Positions 25,963 through 34,798 of a stretch of DNA of 64,000 bases are shown here, piece by piece. Source of the stretch: Rubrivivax sp. Lineage in GTDB: Bacteria; Pseudomonadota; Gammaproteobacteria; Burkholderiales; Burkholderiaceae_C. Made by a program: the position numbers and the translations under genes. Within the stretch, counting starts at the first letter, position 1. Every line of letters begins with the position of its first letter. The notes under the pieces were generated by a model. That model did no database searches, had not been told where the DNA came from, and saw nothing but the letters and a program-made list of their open reading frames with translations. The DNA is taken from NCBI GenBank assembly GCA_016789955.1, contig JAEUPB010000098.1, positions 1 to 64,000 on the forward strand, in the 5' to 3' direction.

Positions 25963-27039
25963 CTACCGGCGCGCTGCGCGGCGCGCCGGCGCGGTGTCCG
26001 AGGCCAGCGGCAGGCTGAACGGCGCGCGGTGCTTGCGGTACTCGCGCGGCGACATGCCCACGTGCCCGCGGAACGCCGCGGTGAAGCTGCTCTGGTGCTC
26101 GTAGCCGACGCGCTCGGCCACCTGCGCGATGGTCAGCACCGCCTCCAGCAGCAGCTGCTGCGCCTCGCGGATGCGGCGCTCCAGGCAGTACTCGGCCATC
26201 GTGACGCCGTGCGCGGCCTTGAACACCGCCTTGAGCTTGTTCTGGCTGGTGCCGATGTCGCGCGCCAGCGCGGCGAAGCCCGGCGGGCGGCGGTATTCCT
26301 GGTCGAGCCGGCGGCGCGCCTCCTGCGCGAGGTCGAGGTCGCGCCGGCGCGGCAGCATCGCGCTGCGCTGCCCGGAGTGGCCGACCATCGCATCGATCGC
26401 ATAGGCCACCAGCTCGGCCACGCGCCCGGCGATCTGCAGCGTGCGCAGCTCGCCGTGCAGCTGGCTGTCCAGCGTGTCGGCCACCAGCGCCGCGACGCGA
26501 TGGTCGACCGGGAACGACGCGATGCGGCCGGCGCCGGCCTGGCCCCCGATGGCCGCGCGCAATTCCGGCGGCAGCTCCTCGGGCAGCAGCCCGAAGCGCT
26601 CGGCGAAGCGATCGGCGCGCAGCACCGCCACGATGCCCTGCTGCCGCACGCCGCCGTGGATCACCGCCGACATCGCCATCCGCGGAGGGATGCAGCCCAG
26701 CGTCAGCTCCGGGTGGTCGAACACCATCGGCGGCGCCTGGCCGAAGCGGAACTCCACGCCGCAGGCGAGCGTCGCGCGCAGCATGATCAGCGCCTCGTCG
26801 TTGACGTAGTCCCAGCGGGCGGCGCGCGGCATCACGCAGTTGATGACGTTGACCAGCGCGTCGGGGCCGAGCCGCACCGTGTCGGTGGCACCGCTGCCGT
26901 TGCCGCCCGTGTACAGCGTGCGCACGACGTTGCGCGACAGCACGCGCGCCTCGCCGCGCTCGTCGGCGGCGCGGTTCCATTCGCGCTCGAAATCCAGCGC
27001 CGACGGGGCGTCGCGGGCGAGCAGGAGAGCCGCAGGCAT
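25963..27039 (-). CDS. AraC family regulator, PchR-like
   Basis: A 358-residue regulator. The C-terminal 100 residues hold the two helix-turn-helix motifs of AraC proteins (FAALARDIGTSQNKLKAVFK and IAQVAERVGYEHQSSFTAAF, then RGHVGMSPREYRKH). The N-terminal ligand domain and the QNKLKAVFK helix resemble PchR-type regulators of siderophore receptors. It lies between the TonB receptor operon downstream and a divergent peptidase operon, so it may control both. ATG 27039 has AGGGGA upstream at good spacing; 27048 is an alternative. Confidence 0.9.
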   Translation of the reverse strand: MPAALLLARDAPSALDFEREWNRAADERGEARVLSRNVVRTLYTGGNGSGATDTVRLGPDALVNVINCVMPRAARWDYVNDEALIMLRATLACGVEFRFGQAPPMVFDHPELTLGCIPPRMAMSAVIHGGVRQQGIVAVLRADRFAERFGLLPEELPPELRAAIGGQAGAGRIASFPVDHRVAALVADTLDSQLHGELRTLQIAGRVAELVAYAIDAMVGHSGQRSAMLPRRRDLDLAQEARRRLDQEYRRPPGFAALARDIGTSQNKLKAVFKAAHGVTMAEYCLERRIREAQQLLLEAVLTIAQVAERVGYEHQSSFTAAFRGHVGMSPREYRKHRAPFSLPLASDTAPARRAARR

Positions 27040-27115
27040 GGGGTGCATTCCCCTAAAACTTGGAGGACCGAGCCTAACCCATCGGGCGGCGCCGGCCCGT
27101 AACCTCGCGGCGCCG
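27040..27115. promoter_or_regulatory. Divergent promoter between the AraC gene and the peptidase operon
   Basis: This 76-base spacer carries GTTAGGC on the minus strand (27078-27072) and AAGTTTTAGG (27061-27052). Upstream of the TonB receptor gene, AAAAGTTAGGC occurs at 25907-25917. The shared GTTAGG-like elements are candidate binding sites for the PchR-like regulator. Confidence 0.3.
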
Positions 27116-28126
27116 ATGCCCACCCCGCCCGCCGCCGCGCACCTCATCGCCCGCAGCCTGCTGTGGGACCACCACGTCTGCATGCCGCTGCGGCCGCTGG
27201 ACACCACGTTCCTGCCGCAGCTGCAGCGCCACCGCGACGCCGGCTTCCATGCCGTGACGCTGAACATCGGCTTCGGCGAGCAGGGCGTCGAGGCCCACCT
27301 GCGCATGCTGGCGTCGCTGCGCGCGTGGCTGGTGGCGCGCCCCGACGACTACGTGCTGGTGCGCACCGCCGACGACATCGAGCGCGCGCGCGCCAGCGGG
27401 CGGCTGGCGGTGAGCTTCGACATCGAGGGCGCCAATGCCGTCGACGACCAGCTGAGCCTGGTGGCCCTGTACCACCAGCTCGGCGTGCGCTGGATGCTGC
27501 TGGCCTACAACCGCGCCAACCTCGCCGGCGGCGGCTGCCAGGACGAGCACGACCGCGGCCTCACCGACTACGGCCGCGCGCTGATCGCCGAGATGGAGCG
27601 CGTGGGCATGCTGGTGTGCCTCAGCCACACCGGCCACCGCACCGCGCGCGAGGCGCTGTCGGTGGCCACGCGGCCGATGATCTTCTCGCACAGCAACTGC
27701 GCGGCGCTGCACGCCCATCCGCGCAACATCCCCGACGAGCTGATCCGCGCCTGCGCCGCCACCGGCGGCGTGGTGGGCCTCAACGGCGTGGGCATCTTCC
27801 TGGGTGCCAACGACGTCTCCAGCGAGACCTACGCGCGCCACGTCGACCACGTCGTGCAGCTGGTCGGGCCGGCACATGCGGCGATCGCGCTCGACTACGT
27901 GTACGACACCGCAGAGCTCGAACAGTACCTGCAGCAGATGCGGCACACGTTCCCTCCGGGGCTGGGCTACGAACTGGGCGCGCGCTTCGTGCCGCCGGAG
28001 CAGATCGGCGAGATCGTCGCGACGCTGCAGGGCTGGGGCTACCGCGACGAGGACCTGCAGGCGCTGCTCGGCGGCAACCTGATGCGCCTGGCGCGCACCG
28101 TGTGGAGGGAGCCGGCCGATGCCTGA
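27116..28126 (+). CDS. Membrane dipeptidase (peptidase family M19)
   Basis: A 336-residue zinc peptidase of the renal dipeptidase family. Expected metal- and substrate-site segments are present: WDHHVCM near the N-terminus, FDIEGAN near residue 102, and the paired SHTGHR and SHSNC motifs near residues 170-195. It should cleave dipeptides, often including those with D- or dehydro-residues. It has no signal peptide, so it acts in the cytoplasm. It leads an operon with DUF885, hydrolase and M3 peptidase genes and diverges from the AraC regulator. Confidence 0.9.
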   Translation: MPTPPAAAHLIARSLLWDHHVCMPLRPLDTTFLPQLQRHRDAGFHAVTLNIGFGEQGVEAHLRMLASLRAWLVARPDDYVLVRTADDIERARASGRLAVSFDIEGANAVDDQLSLVALYHQLGVRWMLLAYNRANLAGGGCQDEHDRGLTDYGRALIAEMERVGMLVCLSHTGHRTAREALSVATRPMIFSHSNCAALHAHPRNIPDELIRACAATGGVVGLNGVGIFLGANDVSSETYARHVDHVVQLVGPAHAAIALDYVYDTAELEQYLQQMRHTFPPGLGYELGARFVPPEQIGEIVATLQGWGYRDEDLQALLGGNLMRLARTVWREPADA

Positions 28127-29828
28127 GACCCCGACGGCGGCCGCTGCGGCGCTGGACGCGCTGGCCGACCGGTTCTGGCAGTTCCAGCGCCGCGAGTTCC
28201 CGATGAACGCGCTGCTCGCCGGCGAACCCTGCGACGACCCGACGATGTTCCGTGAGGCCCCGGAAGACGCCGAGCGCCGCGCCGACTGGGCCGGTGCGCA
28301 ACGTGCAGAACTGGCCGCGGTGCCGATCGACGGCCTCGACGCGCAGCGGCGCATCACGCACCGGCTGCTCGACCGCGAGCTCGACGACCTGGTGCAGCAG
28401 GCGGCCACGCTGTCGCACCTGAGGCCATGGCTGCTGCCGGTGGGGCCGGAGTTCAACACGATCTACCTGGCCAACGTCACGCAGCTTGCCGACGCGGCCG
28501 CGGCGCAGGCGTGGGCGGCACGCCTGGCGACCCTCCCGGCCTACCTCGACGACACCGTGCGCAGCCTGGGCGAGGGCCGCGCGCGCGGTCTGCGCCATCC
28601 GCGCGTGGTGCTCGAGGGTGCGCGGGCCAACCTGGGCCCCGTCCTCGGCGGGCCGGCGGCCGACTCGCCGTGGATGGCGCCCTTCCGGCGCTCACCCGCG
28701 GCGGGCTCGCCGGCGGTGCAGGCAGCGGCCGCGCAGGCGCTGCGCACCGTCGAAGGCGCGCTGCGGCCGGCGCTGCAGCGCCTGGCCGACTGCCTGCAGC
28801 ACGAGCTGCTGCCGGCGGCGCGCGAGACCGTGGCCTGCAGCGACGACCTGCTCGGCGCCGCGGCCTACGCGCACTGGACGCGCCACTTCACCACCGACCC
28901 CACGCTCGCACCCGACGCCGTGCACGCACTGGGCCTCTCCGAGGTGGCGCGGCTGGAAGGCGAGCTGGCCGCTGTGGCTGCCGAGGCCGGCTACGCGGGC
29001 GACCTGCCCGGCTACCGCGCGTTCCTCGCGCAGGATCCACGCTTCATCGCCCCCTCGGCGCAGGCGCTGCGCGAACAGGCGGAAGTGATCGCCAAGCGCA
29101 TCGACGGCCTGCTGCCGGCCTGGTTCGGGCGGCTGCCGCGCATCAGCTACGGCGTGCAGAGCATCCCCGCGGCACTGTCGGCGCGCATACCGCCGGCCTA
29201 CGCACAGCCCAGCCCCGCCGACCGCAGCAGCGCGGGCGTGTACTGGATCAGCAGTCAGCCCGACAAGGCGCCGGCGTACCTGCACGTGGCGCTCGCGCTG
29301 CACGAGGCCTGGCCCGGCCACCTGATGCACATCGCGCTGATGCAGGAGACCGAGGCGCTGCCGGCCTTCCGCCGCGCCAACTTCACGAAGTACTCGGCCT
29401 TCGTCGAAGGCTGGGCGCTGTACTGCGAGACGCTGGGCGTGGAGATGGGCGTGTACCGCGACGTGCACGACCACTACGGGCGGCTCGACATGGAGCTGTG
29501 GCGAGCCTGCCGCCTGGTGGTGGACACCGGGCTGCACGCACACGGCTGGAGCCGCGAGGAGGCGATCGACTACATGGCCGCGCGCCTGACGCTGTCGCGG
29601 CCGACGATCGAGGCCGAGGTCGACCGCTACATCGCGATGCCGGCGCAGGCGCTGGGCTACCAGGTCGGCAACCTGCGCATGCGCGCCGTGCGCCGCCGGG
29701 CCGAGCAGCGGCTGGGCGACCGCTTCGAACTGCGCGCCTTCCACGATGCGATCCTCGGCGCCGGCCCGCTGACGCTGCCCGTGCTCGACTCGGTGATCGA
29801 CGACTGGATCGCCGCGCGCAGCCGCTAG
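28119..29828 (+). CDS. DUF885 family protein, probable metallopeptidase
   Basis: A 569-residue DUF885 protein, with a typical length for the family. The HEAWPGH motif (residues 395-401) together with a downstream EGWALYCETLG segment (near residue 430) forms the expected zinc site. Members are predicted peptidases related to thermolysin-like gluzincins, but few are characterised. It overlaps the M19 dipeptidase gene by 8 bases and has no signal peptide. The neighbourhood points to a role in cytoplasmic peptide breakdown. Confidence 0.88.
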   Translation: MPETPTAAAAALDALADRFWQFQRREFPMNALLAGEPCDDPTMFREAPEDAERRADWAGAQRAELAAVPIDGLDAQRRITHRLLDRELDDLVQQAATLSHLRPWLLPVGPEFNTIYLANVTQLADAAAAQAWAARLATLPAYLDDTVRSLGEGRARGLRHPRVVLEGARANLGPVLGGPAADSPWMAPFRRSPAAGSPAVQAAAAQALRTVEGALRPALQRLADCLQHELLPAARETVACSDDLLGAAAYAHWTRHFTTDPTLAPDAVHALGLSEVARLEGELAAVAAEAGYAGDLPGYRAFLAQDPRFIAPSAQALREQAEVIAKRIDGLLPAWFGRLPRISYGVQSIPAALSARIPPAYAQPSPADRSSAGVYWISSQPDKAPAYLHVALALHEAWPGHLMHIALMQETEALPAFRRANFTKYSAFVEGWALYCETLGVEMGVYRDVHDHYGRLDMELWRACRLVVDTGLHAHGWSREEAIDYMAARLTLSRPTIEAEVDRYIAMPAQALGYQVGNLRMRAVRRRAEQRLGDRFELRAFHDAILGAGPLTLPVLDSVIDDWIAARSR

Positions 29829-29855
29829 GATCGGTGGCAGCCGTTCCGAATCGCC

Positions 29856-30626
29856 ATGCCGCTCGCTCTCGACACCGGTGTCCACTACGCGCTGCACGGC
29901 CCCGCGGATGGCGTGCCGCTGCTGGTGGGCCTGCCGCTGTTCGCCTCCTTCGACGCGATCTTCGGTGCCGAGCTGGCGCCGGTACTGCCGGGTTACCTCG
30001 ACCGGCTGACCGACCGCTACCGCGTGCTGCTGGTGGACTACCCGTCCATCGGCGGCAGCCGCGACGTGCCGCCCGACGCGCTGACCGTCGAGCGGATCTG
30101 CAGCGATCTGCTCGGCACGGCGGCCGCCGCCGGCTTCGAGCGATTCGCGTACTGGGGCCACTCGTGGGGCGGCGCGATGGGCCTGCAGCTGGCCGTGCGC
30201 AGCGACCGGCTCACCGCACTGGTGGTCGGCGGCTGGCCGCCGCTGGGCGGCCCCTACGCCGCGATCCTGGCCGCGGCGCGGCTGAAGGCGCCCGCGCCCG
30301 AGGCGTCCTCGCTGAAGGTGCTGCGCAGCCCGGCGCAGTACCGGCAATGGATCACCTGCTACGCGAGCCTCGAGGGCTGGGACGAGGCGGCCGCGGTGCA
30401 CGCCCTGCGCCTGCCGCGCATGGCGCTGTGGGGCGCCGACGGCGACCTCGTGGAGGCCGGCATCCCGGTACCCATCGCCTCGATCAACCGCGCGCGTCGT
30501 GCCGAGCTCGAGGCGCTCGGCTGGACGGTGCACGAGGTGCCCGGCCAGGGCCACGGCGTGTGCCTGCAGCCCGAGCTCGTGGTGCCGCCGGTGCGCGCCT
30601 TCCTCGACGCCCACCTCACGCAATGA
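29856..30626 (+). CDS. Alpha/beta hydrolase
   Basis: A 256-residue alpha/beta hydrolase with nucleophile elbow GHSWGG near residue 104 and a candidate catalytic His in GQGHGVCLQP near the C-terminus. The acid residue is probably in WGADGDLVEAG. It overlaps the M3 peptidase start by 4 bases (ATGA). Candidate roles are esterase, lactonase or proline iminopeptidase-like activity; the sequence does not decide. Confidence 0.85.
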   Translation: MPLALDTGVHYALHGPADGVPLLVGLPLFASFDAIFGAELAPVLPGYLDRLTDRYRVLLVDYPSIGGSRDVPPDALTVERICSDLLGTAAAAGFERFAYWGHSWGGAMGLQLAVRSDRLTALVVGGWPPLGGPYAAILAAARLKAPAPEASSLKVLRSPAQYRQWITCYASLEGWDEAAAVHALRLPRMALWGADGDLVEAGIPVPIASINRARRAELEALGWTVHEVPGQGHGVCLQPELVVPPVRAFLDAHLTQ

Positions 30627-32677
30627 CCAGCGCCGACGCCGCCGTGCTGATGGGCCCGTGGCCCGGCCCGCTGGGCGGGCTGCCGCCGTACGACCGCACC
30701 ACGCCGGCGGCGCTGGAGGAAGCGATGCACGCCGCGGTGGCGCAGCGACGCGCCGAACTGGAGGCGATCGCCGCCGACCCCGCGCCGCCGACCTTCGCCA
30801 ACACCATCGAGGCGCTGGAGGACAGCGGCCGCGCCCTGCAGCGCGTGCAGCGGCTGCTGCGCTCGGTAGGCACCACCGCGAGCACGCCCGAGATCGCCGC
30901 GGTGGCGCAGCGCGTGGCGCCGCTGGCGCCGCCGTTGCTGGAGGAAGCCGCACGTGCCGAACGCTTGTGCGCGCGCGTCGAGGCCGTCTGGCAGGCGCGC
31001 CACGCGGGCGGACCCGACGACGAGCAGCGGCGCCTCGTCGAGGTGCTGCGCAACCGCCTCGTGCGGGCCGGCGCCGGGCTCGACCGCGCGGTGGGCGAGC
31101 GGCTGCAGGCGATCCACGCGCGGCTGTCGGAACTGGCCACGCGCTTCCAGCAGAACCTGGCGGCCGACGAGGCCTCGCAGGTCGTGTGGCTGGCCGGCGA
31201 GACCGACCTCGCCGGCCTGCCGCCCGCGCAGCGATCGGCGGCCGCGGCGGCGGCCGAGCGCCTCGGCCGCCCCGGCGCCTGGGCCATCCCCAACCAGCGG
31301 CCCGCGGTGTGGCCATTCCTCACGCACGCGACGCGGCGCGACCTGCGCGAACACGTGTGGCGCATGTGGCAGCGCCGCGGCGGCCACGCAGGCGAGCACG
31401 ACAACCGGCCGCTGATCACCGAGATCGTGCAGCTGCGCGGCGAACGCGCGCGGCTGCTGGGCCACCCCAGCCACGCCCACGCGGTGCTGGCCGACCGCAT
31501 GGCCGGCACGCCCGAGCAGGCGCTGGCCGTGCTGATGCGCACCTGGCATGCGGTGCGCACGCGCACCGAGCGGCAGATCGCCGACTACCATGCGCAGGCC
31601 GACCGCAGCGATGGCACGCCGCTCGCGCCGTGGGACCGGCTGCTCGCAGCCGAGCAGTGGCGCCGGGTGCACGTGGGCTTCGATGCGGACGAGGTGCGCG
31701 CCCACCTGCCGCTCCAGGGCCTGCTGCAGGCGCTGTTCTGGGCCGCCGGGCGGCTGCACGGGCTCGAGTTCGTCCCGCTGCCCGATGCTCCGGTGCTGCA
31801 CCCGAGCGTGCAGGTCTACGAGGTGCGCGCCGACGCCGAGGCGATCGGCGTGCTCTACGTCGACCTGTTGCAGCGGCCCGGCAAGATGCACGGCTCGCAC
31901 CAGGCCGAGCTGCGTTCGGCCGAGCACTTCCGCGGCCGCGTGCTGCCGGTGTCGATGATCGTCTCGGGCGTGCCGGCGCCGCCCGACGGCGAGCCGGTGC
32001 TGCTGCCGTGGGAGTACGCCAACGTGCTGTTCCACGAGTTCGGCCATGCGCTGCACATGCTGCTGAACCGCGCCCGCTATCCGTCGCTGGGCAGCATGCA
32101 CGTGGCGTGGGACATGGTGGAGCTGCCGTCGCTGCTGAACGAGTACTGGCTGCGCGACCGCACGCTGCTCGAGCGCTGGGCGCGCCGCCCGGGCACCGGC
32201 GAGCCGATGCCCGCCGCGCTGCTCGACCGCCTGGAGGCGGCGCTGCAGCACGACCGCATCTTCAGCGTCACGCTCGACTACCTGGCCGCCGCCATCGTCG
32301 ACCTGCGACTGCACCTGCAGGCCGACGGCAGCGGCCGCGCGATCGACGTCGACGCCTTCGAGGCGCAGGTGCTCGCCGAGCTCGGCATGCCCGCGGCCTG
32401 GGACACGCTGATCCCGCTGCCCAGCAGCATGCACGCCTTCGCCGGCGGCTACGACGCCGGCATCTACGTGTACCTGTGGTCTGACGTGATGGCGGCCGAC
32501 GCTGCCGAGGCCTGGGCCACCGCGCCCGGCGGCTGGTACGACCCCGATGTGGCGGAGCGCTGGCGCCGCACCGTGCTGGGCGCCGGCCACACCGTCGACG
32601 CCGCGGAGGCCTTCCGCCGCTTCCGCGGCCGCGACCCCGACCCCGACGCGCTGCTGCGGCGCTTCGGGCTGATCTGA
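30623..32677 (+). CDS. M3 family oligopeptidase
   Basis: A 684-residue thimet oligopeptidase/oligopeptidase A family zinc peptidase. The HEFGH motif is at residues 471-475, followed by the third ligand region WDMVELPSLLNEYW; an MHGSHQAELR stretch precedes it by about 50 residues. The length matches bacterial OpdA/Dcp enzymes. It cleaves short oligopeptides in the cytoplasm. As the fourth gene of a run with an M19 dipeptidase and a DUF885 protein, it fits sequential breakdown of an imported peptide. Confidence 0.92.
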   Translation: MTSADAAVLMGPWPGPLGGLPPYDRTTPAALEEAMHAAVAQRRAELEAIAADPAPPTFANTIEALEDSGRALQRVQRLLRSVGTTASTPEIAAVAQRVAPLAPPLLEEAARAERLCARVEAVWQARHAGGPDDEQRRLVEVLRNRLVRAGAGLDRAVGERLQAIHARLSELATRFQQNLAADEASQVVWLAGETDLAGLPPAQRSAAAAAAERLGRPGAWAIPNQRPAVWPFLTHATRRDLREHVWRMWQRRGGHAGEHDNRPLITEIVQLRGERARLLGHPSHAHAVLADRMAGTPEQALAVLMRTWHAVRTRTERQIADYHAQADRSDGTPLAPWDRLLAAEQWRRVHVGFDADEVRAHLPLQGLLQALFWAAGRLHGLEFVPLPDAPVLHPSVQVYEVRADAEAIGVLYVDLLQRPGKMHGSHQAELRSAEHFRGRVLPVSMIVSGVPAPPDGEPVLLPWEYANVLFHEFGHALHMLLNRARYPSLGSMHVAWDMVELPSLLNEYWLRDRTLLERWARRPGTGEPMPAALLDRLEAALQHDRIFSVTLDYLAAAIVDLRLHLQADGSGRAIDVDAFEAQVLAELGMPAAWDTLIPLPSSMHAFAGGYDAGIYVYLWSDVMAADAAEAWATAPGGWYDPDVAERWRRTVLGAGHTVDAAEAFRRFRGRDPDPDALLRRFGLI

Positions 32678-32776
32678 CGAGGCGCCTGCCGATGACCGCG
32701 ATCGACGACTACCGCAAGCTCACGGCCCACCTCCCCGAGCCGGTGTTCGTACCGCTGCCCCGATCCGCCGGCCGAG

Positions 32777-33403
32777 ATGCTGCAGCGCGCCGAGGCCTTC
32801 CACGCCGAGATGAACCGGCGCCGCACCACGCGCCAGTTCTCAACCGAGCCCGTGCCGCGCCGACTGATCGAGCTCGCGATGCTGACGGCGGGCACCGCGC
32901 CCTCGGGCGCGCACCGCCAGCCCTGGCGCTTCGTCGCGATCGACGACCCGGCGCTGAAGGCCCAGTTGCGCACGGCCGCCGAGGCCGAAGAGCTGGAGAC
33001 CTACTCCAAGCGCATGACCGACGAGTGGCGCGAGGCGCTGCACCCGCTGGGCACCGACCACGTCAAGGAGCACATGACCGACGCGCCGTGGATCGTCGTG
33101 CTGTTCGCCGAGAAGTACGGGCTGAACGCCGACGGCAGCCACCGCAAGAACTACTACGTGGACGAGAGCGTGGGCATCGCGGCCGGCCTGTTCATCACCG
33201 CCATCCACCACATGGGGCTGGTGACGCTGACGCACACGCCCAACCCGATGGCCTTCCTGCGCGAGCTGCTCGGCCGCGGCACGAACGAGAGGGCGGTGAT
33301 GGTGTTCCCGGTCGGCTACCCGGCCGAGGGCGCGCAGGTGCCGGACCTGCAGCGGATGGCGGCCGACGCGTACATCCAGTGGAATGCATCGCCGGGGCGC
33401 TGA
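32777..33403 (+). CDS. Nitroreductase family protein with an apparent N-terminal frameshift
   Basis: A 208-residue FMN-dependent nitroreductase-fold protein as read, with RRTTRQFSTEPVP at the N-terminus, the APSGAHRQPWRF flavin-binding segment, and GLVTLTHTPNP near the C-terminal third. Upstream, ATG 32692 opens a sequence ending FVPLP just before a CCCC run (32758-32761). With three C instead of four, that segment joins in frame (DPPAEMLQRAEAFH) to give a 236-residue protein of the usual layout. The upstream ATG is probably the true start. The enzyme may reduce a nitro, quinone or enone group, or dehalogenate iodotyrosine-like compounds. Confidence 0.85.
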   Translation: MLQRAEAFHAEMNRRRTTRQFSTEPVPRRLIELAMLTAGTAPSGAHRQPWRFVAIDDPALKAQLRTAAEAEELETYSKRMTDEWREALHPLGTDHVKEHMTDAPWIVVLFAEKYGLNADGSHRKNYYVDESVGIAAGLFITAIHHMGLVTLTHTPNPMAFLRELLGRGTNERAVMVFPVGYPAEGAQVPDLQRMAADAYIQWNASPGR

Positions 33404-33414
33404 AGCCCGCTCCG

Positions 33415-33903
33415 CTACCGCAGGTACGCATCCAGGTACCCCGCCCCCAGCCCGCAGGCCTCGTAGTGGCGGCGGCACATGGCGATCTTCGTGTGCACGT
33501 CCTCGTAGCCGGTCACGGCGCCGGCCTCGTCGACGTAGACCATCGCGCCGTGGATCGTGAAAAACGTGATCATCTCGTCGGCGCCGGTCATCTCGTCGAC
33601 CACCAGCGTGTGGATCTCGCCCGGCGGCTCGTAGACGAACGAGCCGGTGGTGGCCACCCAGTCGTGCTCGAGGTAGCGCCAGGCACCGCGGATGACGTAG
33701 CCCGTCACCCACGACGGGTGGATGTGCCGCGACAGCACGCCCGAGCGGCGCACGCGCAGCAGGTTGCACCAGCTGCCGGTGACGGTGTTGAGCAGCAGCG
33801 GGCGGAACCACACGCCCTCGGCCTGCGGCACCCACACGCGTTCGTCGTCGGGGATGGCCTGCACGGCGATCTCGGGCTGGATGCCCGGCAGCTGCACGAT
33901 CAT
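33415..33903 (-). CDS. Cupin, 2,4'-dihydroxyacetophenone dioxygenase-like
   Basis: A 162-residue single-domain cupin. Metal-ligand candidates lie in LSRHIHPSWVTGYVI and YEPPGEIHTLVV, and the protein ends with the family-like KIAMCRRHYEACGLGAGYLD. The pattern matches the 2,4'-dihydroxyacetophenone dioxygenase group, which cleave a C-C bond next to a ketone. The start MIVQLPGIQP is preferred over an ATG 23 codons upstream because it begins the conserved region and leaves 46 bases after the SDR gene. It forms an operon with that SDR. Confidence 0.82.
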   Translation of the reverse strand: MIVQLPGIQPEIAVQAIPDDERVWVPQAEGVWFRPLLLNTVTGSWCNLLRVRRSGVLSRHIHPSWVTGYVIRGAWRYLEHDWVATTGSFVYEPPGEIHTLVVDEMTGADEMITFFTIHGAMVYVDEAGAVTGYEDVHTKIAMCRRHYEACGLGAGYLDAYLR

Positions 33904-33949
33904 CTGCGTCTCCTGTCGTTCGGATTCAGGCCGGCACTCGGGCGGTCCT

Positions 33950-34684
33950 TCAGGCCACCAGGTAGCCGCCATCCACCGGCAGCACCACGCCGGTGACGAA
34001 GCGCGCCGCGGCGCTGGCGAGGAACAGCACCGGGCCGGCCACGTCCTCCGGCGTGCCCCAGCGGCCCAGCGGCGTGCGCGCGAGGATGGGGCCGGAACGC
34101 GTCGGATCGTCCTGCAGCGCCTGCGTCAGCGGCGTGGCGATCCAACCCGGCGCCACCGCGTTGACGCGGATGCCGTCGGCCGCGTAGGCGATCGCCAGGC
34201 TCTTGGTGAGCTGCGCCACGCCGCCCTTGCTGGCGCTGTAGCCGGGCACCAGGCCACCGCCGAAGAAGCTCAGCATCGACGCGGTGTTGACGATGCAGCC
34301 GGCGCGCGCCTTGAGACCGGGCCGCGCCGCGGCGCACACGCGCATCGTGCCGGTGAGGTTGATGTCGATCGTCTCGGCGAAGGCCACCGGATCGTGCTCG
34401 GCGCCGCGGCGGATCACGCCGGCGCAGTTCACCACCACGTCGAGGTCGCCGAGGCCGGTGACGAGTGCGGCCACGGCCTCGCCGTCGCGCACGTCGAGCA
34501 CGCGGCGTTCGATGTCGCGCGGTCCGTGCGCTGCCGCGGCCTCGACCTCGGCGGCGGTGGCGCCCGTGGCAACCACGGCATCACCCGCGGCGGCAAAGGC
34601 CGCGGCGATGCCGGCGCCGATGCCGCTGGTACCGCCGGTGACGAGCACGCGGCGGGGCGTGGCCTGGGCAGGTGCGGTGGACAT
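33950..34684 (-). CDS. Short-chain dehydrogenase/reductase
   Basis: A 244-residue classical SDR. The NAD(P)-binding motif TGGTSGIG is at residues 16-23, NCAGV follows, and the catalytic Ser and YSASK lie near residue 150. The PG motif (APGWIATPLT) is intact. It diverges from the E1 alpha gene at 34799, and its neighbour is a cupin. It may oxidise an alcohol that feeds into the pathway of the E1 pair. An ATG at 34693 would add 3 residues. Confidence 0.9.
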   Translation of the reverse strand: MSTAPAQATPRRVLVTGGTSGIGAGIAAAFAAAGDAVVATGATAAEVEAAAAHGPRDIERRVLDVRDGEAVAALVTGLGDLDVVVNCAGVIRRGAEHDPVAFAETIDINLTGTMRVCAAARPGLKARAGCIVNTASMLSFFGGGLVPGYSASKGGVAQLTKSLAIAYAADGIRVNAVAPGWIATPLTQALQDDPTRSGPILARTPLGRWGTPEDVAGPVLFLASAAARFVTGVVLPVDGGYLVA

Positions 34685-34798
34685 GCGATGCATGTTAGGG
34701 CCGCGCGGCTGCGGCACGGAACCGCGCCGAGGGGAATCCCCGGGCGGGCGCATCGTCACGCGCCGATACCATCCCCCGCGATTCGAGGACGACGGCAC

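Noticed and set aside
22057-27102. A 1681-codon plus-strand open frame
   Set aside because: It lies opposite the hydrolase, MFS, TonB receptor and AraC genes. Its Arg/Gln/His-rich composition without domains is typical of antisense frames in GC-rich DNA.
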